DNA of 64,000 nucleotides from RHLJ01 sp965242845 (GCA_965242845.1 CBDETC010000002.1:62001-126000), one strand, 5' to 3'. Shown: positions 1 to 9,900, counted from the first letter of the stretch. Notes: a model not told the origin generated them from the sequence alone. Translations and numbers: made by a program.

Positions 1-598
1 TGATGAGTAGAAACCCAACCACCAAACCACCCAAATGGGCAAAATGAGCTACTCCGCTATCTGCCCTGGATAATCCTGAGAACAACTCAATCACGCCATA
101 AATTCCAACAAAATATTTTGCCTTAATCGGAATTGGTGGGAAGAGAAGTATGATATAGCGATCAGGAAACATCATTCCAAAAGCTAAAAGAATTCCAAAA
201 ACGGCCCCTGAAGCTCCAATGGTATAGGTGAAATAGCCGCCAATAGTCATATGTATAATGGCAGCTCCTATACCTGTAAGCATATAGTAAATAAAGAACC
301 TTCTTGTACCCCATAAATTTTCGATGGCTTGTCCGAAAATCCAGAGCGCAAATAGATTGAAGAAAATATGACTCAGATCAGCATGCAAAAACATGTACGT
401 CACTAATTGCCATGGCATAAAGTTGCTCGTACCAAATGACCATAGCGCAAAGTTATTCGCAAAAATAGCACCAATCGGAGTCCATGCTCCGGTAAACATG
501 CTTTTGGTAATTAGAAAAATGATTCCGTTCGCGATGAGCAGATACTTAATAGCTGGCGGAAACACCGAAAATCGGGTATTGGGCTGAAACTGATCCAA
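1..598 (-). CDS. Rhomboid-family intramembrane serine protease (3' end outside window)
   Basis: Reading the minus strand gives a hydrophobic protein that opens LDQFQPNTRFSVFPPAIKYL and runs off the window at position 1. The rhomboid catalytic serine motif GASGAVFG is present, and the partner histidine region HFAHLGGLVVGF lies close to the edge. Several membrane spans are evident (FFIYYMLTGIGAAIIHM and others). Rhomboids cleave transmembrane helices inside the bilayer; the substrate cannot be told. There is no ATG near the 5' end, so TTG at 598 is my chosen start: the residues after it match how bacteroidete rhomboids usually begin. The gene lies just downstream of the FAD oxidoreductase on the same strand. 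Confidence 0.85.
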   Translation of the reverse strand, partial: MDQFQPNTRFSVFPPAIKYLLIANGIIFLITKSMFTGAWTPIGAIFANNFALWSFGTSNFMPWQLVTYMFLHADLSHIFFNLFALWIFGQAIENLWGTRRFFIYYMLTGIGAAIIHMTIGGYFTYTIGASGAVFGILLAFGMMFPDRYIILLFPPIPIKAKYFVGIYGVIELFSGLSRADSGVAHFAHLGGLVVGFLLI

Positions 599-609
599 GA
601 GGTTGCTGA

Positions 610-2097
610 TTAAGAATGATTTTTGACAATGCGGGAATATACGTTGATACCACTTAAAGTTACGCCGGGAATTCCCTGTCCCGGGTAGGTAGTATCTCCA
701 ACCAGGTACAATCCCTTAAAAGGAGTTTGGTTGGGCGACCATTTGAGCAAGCTCCGTGCCATGCTTTGAGGGATACCTCCTACCCTGCCTTTTTTGCGGT
801 ATACCCAATTTTGCCAGGTCACCGGTGTGGCGGTATGTATTACTTTTATCTCCGATTCACTAAAACCGGGAAATTTTGCTTTAAGTGTTTCGACTATAAA
901 CTTCTGTACTGCTTCTTTATTCGAATCATATTCTCCATTCATCGAAAACCAATACTCGGGATTAGCATGACAGGAGATATTGAGAGTTCGCTCTCCGAGT
1001 GGAGCTCTTTTCTCATCTCCTCGTTGAGACATGGATATAAAAATTGAATCTGAGCCTGTAAAAGGAACTGTTTCCCCTTCATTAAGATGCACTTGATGGT
1101 GGAGTTCCAGGTCTTCGCTGTAAGTATCGGTAGTGACTATTCCCAAAGTGATTGCTCCCCAGGCTTTATCGAAGTCTTTGGCTTCATTTTTGAAATATTC
1201 CTGCATTTCACCTGAGCTCAATTCGACCATATTCCAAATGGGCAGATTCGATACTACAATAGGTACTTCATACTTATTCCCCTTTTTGGTGCTGATCAGA
1301 AAACCCTCTCCTTTTAGATCAATCTGTACCACTGCCTCTTTGGTTTGAAGCTTTCCTCCTCGTTCTTCTACAAAATCACGAATGGAATAAATCATCTCGA
1401 TCAACCCTCCAGGCACATAGTAGTTTGAATAGTTGGTGTAGGTGAGTCCGGGAGCCCCAAACAAAAAAGGAGTATCTTCTGACTTTGCCTGGGCAGTAAT
1501 CATCAATTGTTCATTGATAAACCGGATAAACTGTTCTGTTGCTACCCCAAGGTATTCAGCAACCTGATATACCGATTGAAAAGCGTATTTCAGAACCCAA
1601 ACATCTAATGGGTTATTAGAAGTAAATAGCTTGACCCATTCACTCATGCGTTGAGGAGGGAAGAAGGTATTCCGTAAAGAAACTTTCCAAACAACATCTG
1701 ATATGGAGAAGGCGAGCTCCCAGAACTTCTTTTGTCCTTCCAGATTTCCAAATACCTGGGCAGCTTCCTGAATCCATTCTTCTCGGTCTTTGTAGCGGGT
1801 AATTCGTTCTCCATCCAACCAAATTTTCATAGATGGACTCAATTCCTTCTTTGGGATTTTTAACCCTGTCTCCTTTTCCAGATACCAAAGTGGCTGGTAT
1901 TCATCAAAACCAATTAAGGTCGTGGCGCCGGATTCAAAGATATACCCTTTCCTTGGATAGGAAGAGCTGCATCCTCCAGGATGGAGAGCTGCTTCCAGGA
2001 TCAACACTTTATACCCCGCATTAGATAAAAGCGCAGCCGTACTCATACCACCCATTCCTGAGCCAATAACCACAACATCATATTCTGTAGAAATCAT
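610..2097 (-). CDS. Phytoene desaturase/carotenoid isomerase-type FAD-dependent oxidoreductase
   Basis: This 495-residue protein has an N-terminal Rossmann dinucleotide-binding motif (VVVIGSGMGGMSTAALLSNA, residues about 8-28) followed by EAALHPGGCSSS. It ends with the family's C-terminal FAD signature GLYLVGDTTYPGQGIPG. These are hallmarks of the CrtI/CrtD/CrtISO/retinol-saturase superfamily, which desaturates or isomerises polyene chains. The exact substrate cannot be assigned, since no other carotenoid gene is visible nearby. Its length matches the family, and an ATG start at 2097 precedes the FAD motif at the usual distance. It is divergent from the DinB-like gene at 2152 and directly upstream of the rhomboid gene. 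Confidence 0.85.
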   Translation of the reverse strand: MISTEYDVVVIGSGMGGMSTAALLSNAGYKVLILEAALHPGGCSSSYPRKGYIFESGATTLIGFDEYQPLWYLEKETGLKIPKKELSPSMKIWLDGERITRYKDREEWIQEAAQVFGNLEGQKKFWELAFSISDVVWKVSLRNTFFPPQRMSEWVKLFTSNNPLDVWVLKYAFQSVYQVAEYLGVATEQFIRFINEQLMITAQAKSEDTPFLFGAPGLTYTNYSNYYVPGGLIEMIYSIRDFVEERGGKLQTKEAVVQIDLKGEGFLISTKKGNKYEVPIVVSNLPIWNMVELSSGEMQEYFKNEAKDFDKAWGAITLGIVTTDTYSEDLELHHQVHLNEGETVPFTGSDSIFISMSQRGDEKRAPLGERTLNISCHANPEYWFSMNGEYDSNKEAVQKFIVETLKAKFPGFSESEIKVIHTATPVTWQNWVYRKKGRVGGIPQSMARSLLKWSPNQTPFKGLYLVGDTTYPGQGIPGVTLSGINVYSRIVKNHS

Positions 2098-2151
2098 GCT
2101 GAATGAACAACAGGAACTTTCCAGTCATTCCGCTGTTTGTTATACTCAATT

Positions 2152-2724
2152 ATGATTGAAAACTACCTTGAAAGCGTCCGAAAACAATTCGAGTACTATA
2201 AACTCCTCGGAGAACGAACCTTTGACCAGTTAGAAGATGAAGATCTGTTCTGGCAGTACAACTCGGAGAGTAATTCCATTACTATTATTGTAAAGCATTT
2301 GTGGGGAAATATGCTTTCCCGATGGACGGACTTTCTTACCACCGATGGCGAAAAAGAATGGCGGAACCGCGACACCGAATTTGAAGCTGACATTACTTCC
2401 AGGGAAGAAATGATGGAAAAATGGAATGAAGGCTGGACTTGCTTATTTACTGCCATCAACTCTATTCATGAAGAACACTTCGAACAGCTGGTTTACATTC
2501 GGAATATGGGGCATACCATTCCAGAAGCTATCAATCGACAACTTGCTCATTATTCCTACCACATTGGTCAGATCGTGTACATCGGCAGAATGAAAAAAGG
2601 AGATGCATGGACAAGTTTATCTGTCCCTAAAGGTGGTACTGCAGCCTATAACGCAGAAAAGTTTGCCAAAGGAAAACGACGGGCTCACTTTACGGATGAG
2701 TTGATGGATAGAGATAAAAGCTGA
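2152..2724 (+). CDS. DinB-like four-helix protein (DUF1572 type)
   Basis: This protein of about 190 residues opens MIENYLESVRKQFEYYKLLG. It carries spaced histidines typical of DinB/YfiT metal-binding bundles: HLWGNM near residue 55 and HYSYHIGQIVYIGRMK near 140. Members of the superfamily bind a divalent metal through three histidines; some are thiol transferases, but most DUF1572 members have no known function. The frame is open five codons further to a TTG at 2137, but the ATG at 2152 fits family N-termini better. It is divergent from the FAD oxidoreductase and unlinked to the second DinB-like gene at 62869. Confidence 0.8.
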   Translation: MIENYLESVRKQFEYYKLLGERTFDQLEDEDLFWQYNSESNSITIIVKHLWGNMLSRWTDFLTTDGEKEWRNRDTEFEADITSREEMMEKWNEGWTCLFTAINSIHEEHFEQLVYIRNMGHTIPEAINRQLAHYSYHIGQIVYIGRMKKGDAWTSLSVPKGGTAAYNAEKFAKGKRRAHFTDELMDRDKS

Positions 2725-2788
2725 TTTTCCTTATTTCAATAAAAAACTATTGCTTAACTACGATTTCAAAAGTACTCTCATAACTACT

Positions 2789-3724
2789 ATGGAAGAGTTG
2801 AGCCAAAAGATTAAAAAATCTGATGCATTTAAGTACCTAAAAGCTGAACAGTTAATTCATCAGGAATTAGAGAAAAATAACTGGGTCGCACATCATGGAT
2901 CTTTTTATAAAGACCCTAGCACAAACAAGCTTAGAGAGATTGATATAGTTGGTGAAAGACGGTGGAATAAGGAACACAAAGTATTGGATAGTAATATCTA
3001 TTTACAAATCGACTTGATAATTGAATCCAAATCAATTTCCAACTACCACTTACTATTTTCTGGATTACGAAAAGCTACTGTCGAACATTTCCGCTCTAAT
3101 GAAGATTGGGTAGGATATGATGATTACTCAAAGGAAAAAATCAAAGAAAAATTATCTAATGAAAATATTCCACTTTCAAAAATAAAAGAAATACTCAAGA
3201 TTCTTGAGGAAGCTAGCTTTCCAGACGATACAGCGGTTATTTCAGAATTCATGATTAAATCCTTCCCTGTACTTGAAACATTTACGACATTTTCGGAAAC
3301 CAATTTAGGAAACATAAAAGAGTTGGATAATTCTGTTCTATGGAAAGCTCTTTCCGCAATTGAATCTTGTATCAAAAGCAAAAAAAACCAATCAATTGAA
3401 TCCATGCTGTCAAATTTAATGATGGATTTGAAGTACAACACTTCAGCTAATTCTCTTTCTGAAAGACTTTTTTTGTTTAAGGATGCTCCTCTTTCAATAC
3501 GATACTTCCACCCCATAGTGGTTATTGATAGCAAGCTTTGGTCAACAACTGAAGACAAGCCTTTTGAGTTGAAATGGTGTAGATTTTATTTAGAGAAAAA
3601 TGATTTCTTCAGTAATTGGTGGTGTGATATTGTTTCAAGAAATCACTTCTCTGAATATTTATCTTCCTTATCAGAGCACTATAAAGGTAAAGTTAATAAG
3701 ATATTAGAGATTGAGGAACCTTAG
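2789..3724 (+). CDS. Orphan protein with PD-(D/E)XK nuclease-like core
   Basis: No full-length family is recognised. Counting from the ATG at 2789, the N-terminal third holds a helix with acidic residues (AEQLIHQELEKNNW), then REIDIVGERR with Asp52, then IDLIIESKS with Glu79 and Lys81. An Asp on one strand followed by E-x-K on the next is the signature of the PD-(D/E)XK nuclease fold, as in Mrr-like and other restriction or repair nucleases. The remaining 220 residues are unlike anything I know. The frame extends upstream to a TTG at 2750, but the ATG is preferred. The gene is visibly AT-richer than its neighbours and its stop overlaps the polA stop by 4 bp, convergent. Nuclease activity is inference from motif only. 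Confidence 0.55.
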   Translation: MEELSQKIKKSDAFKYLKAEQLIHQELEKNNWVAHHGSFYKDPSTNKLREIDIVGERRWNKEHKVLDSNIYLQIDLIIESKSISNYHLLFSGLRKATVEHFRSNEDWVGYDDYSKEKIKEKLSNENIPLSKIKEILKILEEASFPDDTAVISEFMIKSFPVLETFTTFSETNLGNIKELDNSVLWKALSAIESCIKSKKNQSIESMLSNLMMDLKYNTSANSLSERLFLFKDAPLSIRYFHPIVVIDSKLWSTTEDKPFELKWCRFYLEKNDFFSNWWCDIVSRNHFSEYLSSLSEHYKGKVNKILEIEEP

Positions 3725-6474
3725 TGAGCTTCAAGCCAATTTTCTCCAATCCCGGCCTCTACTTTTAATGGTACATCCATTGCAAAAGCTCCTTCCATCA
3801 AGGCTTCTATTTTAGCAGGTACTTCATCCAGTTCGCTTTCATGGATTTCAAAAATCAATTCATCATGAACCTGTAAAAGCATTCGGCTTTTCTTGTTATT
3901 GGATTGCAACCAGTCATGAATATGAATCATGGCTAGTTTGATAACATCTGCAGCTGTCCCTTGAATCGGCATATTAATGGCAACTCGCTCCGCGAATCCT
4001 CTTTTAGTCCAGTTACTGGAATTGATATCCGGGATATATCTTCTTCTTCCCAATAAAGTTTTCACATATCCATGCTCTTTGGCAAATACCTGAGTCTCGG
4101 TGATATAGTTCTGGATGTTAGGAAAGCGATTGAAGTATTCATCAATCATCTCCTTTCCTTCACTGTTTTCAATACCCAGGTTTTGAGCAAGTCCATAGGC
4201 ACTTAATCCATAAGGAATCCCAAAATTAACTTCTTTGGCTTTTCGGCGATGATCCTGCGTCACTTCATCCAGAGAGTCTAAATGGAAAATTTCCTTGGCT
4301 GTACGAGCATGGATATCCTCTCCTTGCCGGAAAGCCTCAATCATAGCTTCATCTTTGGCGATATGAGCAATTACTCGAAGTTCCACCTGAGAGTAATCGG
4401 CAGACATGATCTTGAACCCTTCCTCAGCAATAAATGCTTTTCGGATTTCCCTTCCTCTTGCTGTTCGGATTGGAATATTCTGGAGATTGGGGTTAGATGA
4501 AGCCAACCGACCAGTCGCTGCCACACTTTGATTGAAGTCAGTATGTACCCGGTTGGTGTCCGCATTTAACATCGAAGGCAAGGCATCCACATAGGTAGAT
4601 TTAAGCTTTGCTAACGAACGGTATTCCAGGATCAGACTAGGAATCTCATACTTAACGGCCAGCTTAGTAAGCACTGCTTCGTTTGTAGAATACTTACCAG
4701 TTTTGGTCTTCTTTCCTGCTGGTAATCCGAGCTTATCAAAAAGAATGTCACCTAGTTGCGCCGGAGAATTAATATTAAACTCCTGCCCAGCTTTTTCATA
4801 AATCTCTGCTTCCAGTTTTCGAATATCCTCTTCCAAATCACCAGAGAAGGAGGTTAGCATATCTACATCTAGCCTTATCCCTTCGAATTCCATATCTCCT
4901 AACACTTCCATAAGAGGGAAATCAACCTGCCTGGAAATTTCAACGAGCTCGTCCTCTTCCATTTTTTTGCTTAGAACTTGGTAGAGCTGTAGGGTGATAT
5001 CAGCATCTTCACAGGCATAGAGATATACTTCTTCAGGGGTCAAATCAGCCATCGATTTCTGCCCCTTACCTTTCCCAATTAAATCAACTATCGGGACAGG
5101 ATCATAGCCTAAGTACTTCTTAGAAAGCTCATCCATTTTGATCTTTTGACTGGCATCTACTAAGTAGGCAGCAACCATCGTATCAAAAGGTGTCCCCTTT
5201 AATGTTACGCCGTGCCTAAAAAGGATGGTATAATCAAACTTGTAGTTATGAGCTACTTTGAGGGATTTTTCATTTTGGAAGACAGGTTTTAGTATCTCCA
5301 GTACTTCTTGTTCATTCAAACCACCGTCCACATTCACAGGGATGTAGCATCCTGTGCCAGCACTAACAGAAAAAGATAAGCCCACCATATTGGCCGAAAT
5401 GGGGTCAGGAGAATCTGTTTCAGTATCAAAACAAAGCACATCAGCTTTTACTAATTCTCCAGCCAATTCTCTCACTCGTTCAATAGAGCTAACCAACTCA
5501 TAGGAATTGTTTTCGGGATCAAGTTTTTTTAATTGCTCGGGTTCTTCCACTGAACCAAATAGATCAACCTGATCTCCTGATTTTTCAGCGACTGGACCTT
5601 GCTCACCCAGGTACTTCCTGGTTAAGGTTCGGAATTCCATCTTCTTGAAAAACAGACCTAGATCTTTGCGCTCAAAACTATTCCACTCTAGCCCTTCCCA
5701 TTCTATGGTATCAGGCACATCTGTTTTAATAGTAACCATGAACTTGGCATGCATAGCCTGATCAGCAAATCCCTGCAGACCTTCACGCTGACGTTTAGCA
5801 GTTATTGTATCAGCCTGGGCAATACATTCTTCTAATGACCCAAATCGTTCAATAAGGGCAGGCGCTCCTTTCTTTCCGATGCCAGGTACTCCTGGGATAT
5901 TGTCTACCGTATCTCCGAGTATGGCAAGCACATCAATTACCTTTTCCGGATAGACTCCGAAATACTCTTTCACCCCTTCTCTGTCCACGATATCGAAGCC
6001 GCCATCTTTGTTATTGGGCTTCATCATTTTAATATGATCATGCACCAACTGCATAAAATCTTTATCCGGTGTAACCAGCATCACATCTACATCATCCGCA
6101 TTTGCATTGGACGCTATGGTTCCAATAATATCATCAGCCTCGTACCCGTCCTGCTCAATATTCTTGATCCCCCATGCTTCCAGCATTTCTTTAATGAGTG
6201 GGATTCCAATAGTTAGCTCTTCTGGTTGTGGCGGTCGCTGAGCTTTATAGCTCTCATCTTTTATATGTCGAAATGTTGGAGCATGAGTGTCCCAGGCCAC
6301 GGCAATGTGAGTAGGTTTCTGCTCGTCAAGCATCTTCTCCAAGGTATTTGCAAAGCCAAGTACAGGGCCTGTTGGAATTCCTTTACTATTTTTTAAGCTG
6401 GCATTGATAAATGCGAAATGAGCGCGGTAAGCAAGGGCCATCCCGTCGAGAAGGAAGAGAAGCTTTTTGGACAT
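3721..6474 (-). CDS. polA: DNA polymerase I
   Basis: This full-length 917-residue enzyme fills gaps and removes RNA primers during replication and repair. Residues 1-300 form the 5' nuclease (LLDGMALAYRAHF; GYEADDIIGT; GVPGIGKKGA). Residues about 340-525 form a 3'-5' proofreading domain that looks active, with D350-T-E352 (CFDTETDSPDP), HNYKFDYTILF and YACEDADITLQL all present. The polymerase domain shows motif A (DYSQVELRVIAHIA), motif B (RRKAKEVNFGIPYG) and motif C (LQVHDELIFE). Many PolI homologues have lost proofreading residues; this one has not. It is divergent from the RsbU-like gene and converges with the nuclease-like gene, sharing 4 bp of stop codons. Confidence 0.97.
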   Translation of the reverse strand: MSKKLLFLLDGMALAYRAHFAFINASLKNSKGIPTGPVLGFANTLEKMLDEQKPTHIAVAWDTHAPTFRHIKDESYKAQRPPQPEELTIGIPLIKEMLEAWGIKNIEQDGYEADDIIGTIASNANADDVDVMLVTPDKDFMQLVHDHIKMMKPNNKDGGFDIVDREGVKEYFGVYPEKVIDVLAILGDTVDNIPGVPGIGKKGAPALIERFGSLEECIAQADTITAKRQREGLQGFADQAMHAKFMVTIKTDVPDTIEWEGLEWNSFERKDLGLFFKKMEFRTLTRKYLGEQGPVAEKSGDQVDLFGSVEEPEQLKKLDPENNSYELVSSIERVRELAGELVKADVLCFDTETDSPDPISANMVGLSFSVSAGTGCYIPVNVDGGLNEQEVLEILKPVFQNEKSLKVAHNYKFDYTILFRHGVTLKGTPFDTMVAAYLVDASQKIKMDELSKKYLGYDPVPIVDLIGKGKGQKSMADLTPEEVYLYACEDADITLQLYQVLSKKMEEDELVEISRQVDFPLMEVLGDMEFEGIRLDVDMLTSFSGDLEEDIRKLEAEIYEKAGQEFNINSPAQLGDILFDKLGLPAGKKTKTGKYSTNEAVLTKLAVKYEIPSLILEYRSLAKLKSTYVDALPSMLNADTNRVHTDFNQSVAATGRLASSNPNLQNIPIRTARGREIRKAFIAEEGFKIMSADYSQVELRVIAHIAKDEAMIEAFRQGEDIHARTAKEIFHLDSLDEVTQDHRRKAKEVNFGIPYGLSAYGLAQNLGIENSEGKEMIDEYFNRFPNIQNYITETQVFAKEHGYVKTLLGRRRYIPDINSSNWTKRGFAERVAINMPIQGTAADVIKLAMIHIHDWLQSNNKKSRMLLQVHDELIFEIHESELDEVPAKIEALMEGAFAMDVPLKVEAGIGENWLEAH

Positions 6475-6629
6475 TGATATCGATTGGTTTTCAGAAGAAG
6501 CTAATGGATTTAGCAGACATTAACAGATCAAATCAATCCAAGTTCGGACTTAAAAGCCTTCCCAATTGCAAAACTTTTTGCCTATTATTACGAACACTGT
6601 CCACATAAAAATAACTGAGTCAGTACACT

Positions 6630-7811
6630 TTGAGTTTAAAGAACGAAGCACAGTCGGGTTACGGAACCAAAAAATTCTACCAGGAATACGTATCGGGTAT
6701 GAGTCGCGAGCGTATCTCCAAGGAACTCACCGCAGACTCGGAACGCCTTAAGCTACTCTACAAAGAGGCAGTTGAAGATATGGAAAGACAACAGGGACAA
6801 CAGCTTCCTGGCCATATCAAATTTATGAGACTTTTTTCTGATTTGACTCAACGGCTAAATCCTACTCGAAGACTTGCATTCGGAGTTGGCTCTGTTAGCT
6901 TTGTGGGCTACTACTTACTTAGCTTCTTTGGACTTTCTGAATTTGTTTTCTTTTCCGGTTTGATGTTGCCCCTGGCATTCTCTTCCATGTTCTTGCTTCT
7001 TCTCGTGGAGTTATTGGAAAAGTCGGATGTACAAAAGGAAATCGACCTTGCCAGAGATATTCAATTAAGTCTCCTCCCCGGTACTTCTTTAAATAAGGAC
7101 AACCTGGAGGTTTACTCTTTTGCCCATACAGCAAAAGAAGTAGGAGGTGATTACCTGGATGTGATCGATACCGAATCTGGCACCTATGTTGTAATTGCTG
7201 ACGTTTCTGGTAAAGGACTAAGTGCAGCCCTATACATGGTAAGGATGCAGGCTCTGGTTAATCTTCTTGTTCAAAAAGAACGTCCTTCTCCTAAAGATTT
7301 ATTCCTTCAGCTCAACGATTTTGTAAAGAGCAACAGTAAGGACAAAACCTTTGTAACGGGCTGTGTAGCTTTCTTCCCGAATGATAAAGAGGAATTTGAA
7401 TATGTTCGTGCCGGGCATAATATCCCCGTGTACTACAGCAGAGAGCGTGACGCTACCTTCAATCTGAAAGCAAATGGCTTTGCTCTGGGGATGACCTCGA
7501 CAAACATGCTTAGCCAGCATTTAGAAGTGAAGCGTTTCCATTTTAAACCAGGCGACTCCGTACTGCTTTATACCGATGGCTTAAATGAAGCCCGTAATGA
7601 GCGTGGTGAAGAATATGGCGAAGAGCGTATTGAGTCGTTAATGGAAATCTACGGCTCTCTACATGCCAAGACGGTAGTACAGAAAATACAGTCCTCGCTT
7701 GAGGCGTTCATCGGTACCACTCAACCTGCTGATGACATCACATTTACATGCATCCATCGTCCGGAAAATGTAAATACTCCAAAGTTAATTGAGGAAGCGA
7801 AAGAAGCTTAA
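6630..7811 (+). CDS. SpoIIE/RsbU-type PP2C serine phosphatase with membrane segment
   Basis: The C-terminal half (residues about 165-385) is a PP2C-like SpoIIE domain. The metal-binding motifs are visible: VGGDYLDVIDTESG, VIADVSGKGLSAALYMVRMQ and LLYTDGLNEARNERGEEYG, with ADDIT near the end. Two hydrophobic stretches lie around residues 88-128, followed by a QLSLLPG linker typical of RsbU-like phosphatases. Such enzymes dephosphorylate anti-anti-sigma proteins or other phosphoserine partners; no RsbW/RsbV pair is seen nearby, so the partner is unknown. No ATG exists upstream of residue 24, so TTG at 6630 is used; the ATG at 6699 would give a shorter protein with all domains intact. Confidence 0.85.
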   Translation: MSLKNEAQSGYGTKKFYQEYVSGMSRERISKELTADSERLKLLYKEAVEDMERQQGQQLPGHIKFMRLFSDLTQRLNPTRRLAFGVGSVSFVGYYLLSFFGLSEFVFFSGLMLPLAFSSMFLLLLVELLEKSDVQKEIDLARDIQLSLLPGTSLNKDNLEVYSFAHTAKEVGGDYLDVIDTESGTYVVIADVSGKGLSAALYMVRMQALVNLLVQKERPSPKDLFLQLNDFVKSNSKDKTFVTGCVAFFPNDKEEFEYVRAGHNIPVYYSRERDATFNLKANGFALGMTSTNMLSQHLEVKRFHFKPGDSVLLYTDGLNEARNERGEEYGEERIESLMEIYGSLHAKTVVQKIQSSLEAFIGTTQPADDITFTCIHRPENVNTPKLIEEAKEA

Positions 7812-7817
7812 CTTGAT

Positions 7818-9809
7818 CTACTTAAGCGCTGCCTCTACTACCTTCTCGGTTGTAATCCCAAAGTGCTGGAATAATTCCTCTGCTGGTCCTGATTCACCAA
7901 AGGTGTCGATACCAATTGATTTACCATTTGGACCTACATATTTAGCCCAACCAAAAGTAGACCCTGCTTCAATTGAAACTCGATTGCTAACTGAAGATGG
8001 TAATACTTTCTCCCGGTATTCCGAACTTTGCTGGTCGAACAATTCCCAGGATGGCATACTGACTACCCGAGCATCAATCCCCTTTTCTTTTAGTTCTTCT
8101 TTTGCATTGACCGCAAGATGAAGCTCAGAACCAGTTCCAATCAAGATCGCATCAGGAGTTTCCTTTTCTGAATCAGCAACAATGTATCCTCCCTTTTCAA
8201 CCAAAGAAGCAGAGTTTGATTCTCTTCGCTCAAAAGTAGGTATACCCTGACGTGTAAGTACTAAAATCGTTGGTCCGGTTTTATGCTCAATTGCTTTTTT
8301 CCATGAGTAAGCCACTTCATTCGCATCTCCGGGGCGAAGTACCAACACGTTTGGCATGGCTCTTAAACTGGCCAGGTGTTCTACAGCTTGATGGGTAGGC
8401 CCATCTTCACCTAAGCCAATACTGTCGTGAGTCATCACAAAAATAGACGGAACTTTCATCAGCGCAGCCAATCGGATTGAAGGCCGGCAATAATCAGTAA
8501 AAACAAAGAAGGTTCCCCCAAAAGGAATTACTCCACCATGTAAAGCCATGCCATTTAGGGCCGCTGCCATACCATGTTCCCGAACACCGTAGTGCGTATT
8601 TCGCCCACCAGGATTCTCTGAGCTAAATACTCCTTCTCCATCAAGCTTTGTCTTCACACTACCTTCTAAATCAGCAGAACCGCCTAGCATATTTGGCACT
8701 GTGTCCTTAATGGCATTGAGCACTTTTCCAGAAGAAGCTCTGGTAGCCATTCCTTTAGGGTCAGCTTCAAAAACAGGAAGAGCACCTTCTAGCCCTTCCG
8801 AAATTTCTCCATTCATCCATTTAGAGAACTGAGCGGCCTGACCAGCATTCTCAGAAGAGTATTCTTCAAAAAGCTTATTCCAGGATGCTTCGGCTTCTCC
8901 CCCTTTTTCGATCTCATTTCTGAAAACCGCTAATGCTTCGTCAGGAATGAAGAATGATTTCTCAGGATCCCAGCCATATCCTTCTTTGGTGATTTTAATC
9001 TCATCCTCCCCTAGTGGTGAGCCATGTGAACCTGCAGTATCTTGTTTATTCGGACTTCCATAACCGATGTGCGTAGTACAAATGATCAAACTTGGTTCGT
9101 CGGTAGATTGAGCTTCTTTTATAGCAGCATCAATTTCTTCATGATTATGCCCATCAATTTTTAATACATGCCAGTTATACGCTTCAAAACGTTTTGCTAC
9201 GTCTTCTGTAAACGCAAGGTCGGTTGAGCCATCAATAGAAATAGAGTTTGAGTCATATAAATAGATCAGCTTGCCCAATTTTTGATGACCTGCAAAGGAA
9301 GCTGACTCATGGGAAATACCTTCCATCAAATCTCCATCACTTACAATTGCGTAGGTATAATGATCAACAAGTTTATGAGAAGCAGTGTTAAATTTTGATG
9401 CCAAAAAACGTTCTGCCATTGCCATCCCCACTCCAGTTGCAAAACCTTGGCCTAAAGGACCTGTAGTAGTTTCCACACCAGGAGTCATACCATATTCAGG
9501 ATGCCCCGGAGTCTTACTTTTTGTCTGACGAAAATCTTTCAGGTCATCCATACTTACATCATAACCCGTTAAATGGAGCAAACTATAAATCAGCATTGAT
9601 CCATGTCCCGCTGAAAGGATAAATCGATCCCTGTCAGCCCAATTCGGGTTTTTGGGGTTATGCTTTAGGTGTTTAGTCCAAAGCACATAAGCTACATCTG
9701 CCATTCCCATAGGCATTCCCGGGTGACCCGAATTAGCTTTTTGTACTCCATCCATTGAAAGCGTTCGAATGGTATCAGCGCAGAGTTTACCAAGACTGGA
9801 ATTGGACAT
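7818..9809 (-). CDS. tkt: Transketolase
   Basis: This 663-residue thiamine-diphosphate enzyme transfers two-carbon units between sugar phosphates in the non-oxidative pentose phosphate pathway. The N-terminal TPP-binding motif is clear (VSDGDLMEGISHESASFAG), as are the GHPGMPMGMA start region, the pyrimidine-binding domain (GVREHGMAAALNGMALHGG) and THDSIGLGEDGPTHQAVEHL. Length and domain order match bacterial full-length transketolases rather than the split archaeal type. It is monocistronic on the minus strand, ending 7 bp from the convergent phosphatase gene with no obvious terminator between them. Confidence 0.97.
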   Translation of the reverse strand: MSNSSLGKLCADTIRTLSMDGVQKANSGHPGMPMGMADVAYVLWTKHLKHNPKNPNWADRDRFILSAGHGSMLIYSLLHLTGYDVSMDDLKDFRQTKSKTPGHPEYGMTPGVETTTGPLGQGFATGVGMAMAERFLASKFNTASHKLVDHYTYAIVSDGDLMEGISHESASFAGHQKLGKLIYLYDSNSISIDGSTDLAFTEDVAKRFEAYNWHVLKIDGHNHEEIDAAIKEAQSTDEPSLIICTTHIGYGSPNKQDTAGSHGSPLGEDEIKITKEGYGWDPEKSFFIPDEALAVFRNEIEKGGEAEASWNKLFEEYSSENAGQAAQFSKWMNGEISEGLEGALPVFEADPKGMATRASSGKVLNAIKDTVPNMLGGSADLEGSVKTKLDGEGVFSSENPGGRNTHYGVREHGMAAALNGMALHGGVIPFGGTFFVFTDYCRPSIRLAALMKVPSIFVMTHDSIGLGEDGPTHQAVEHLASLRAMPNVLVLRPGDANEVAYSWKKAIEHKTGPTILVLTRQGIPTFERRESNSASLVEKGGYIVADSEKETPDAILIGTGSELHLAVNAKEELKEKGIDARVVSMPSWELFDQQSSEYREKVLPSSVSNRVSIEAGSTFGWAKYVGPNGKSIGIDTFGESGPAEELFQHFGITTEKVVEAALK

Positions 9810-9900
9810 AATGAAGAGAAGTTTGAGTTAGTTTTATCGGTTGAAGATAGGCAATTTTAAGTGAGCAAAATACCGCAAATTTTAAGGAGAATTTTGCGCA

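Noticed and set aside
727..2024. Open frames opposite the FAD oxidoreductase gene
   Set aside because: They lie entirely across a well-supported gene, have no recognisable domain and are the usual antisense shadows.
9755..9775. LacI-like word TGAAAGCGTTCGAA
   Set aside because: It lies inside the transketolase coding region, is not a symmetric palindrome and is not near a start codon of another gene.
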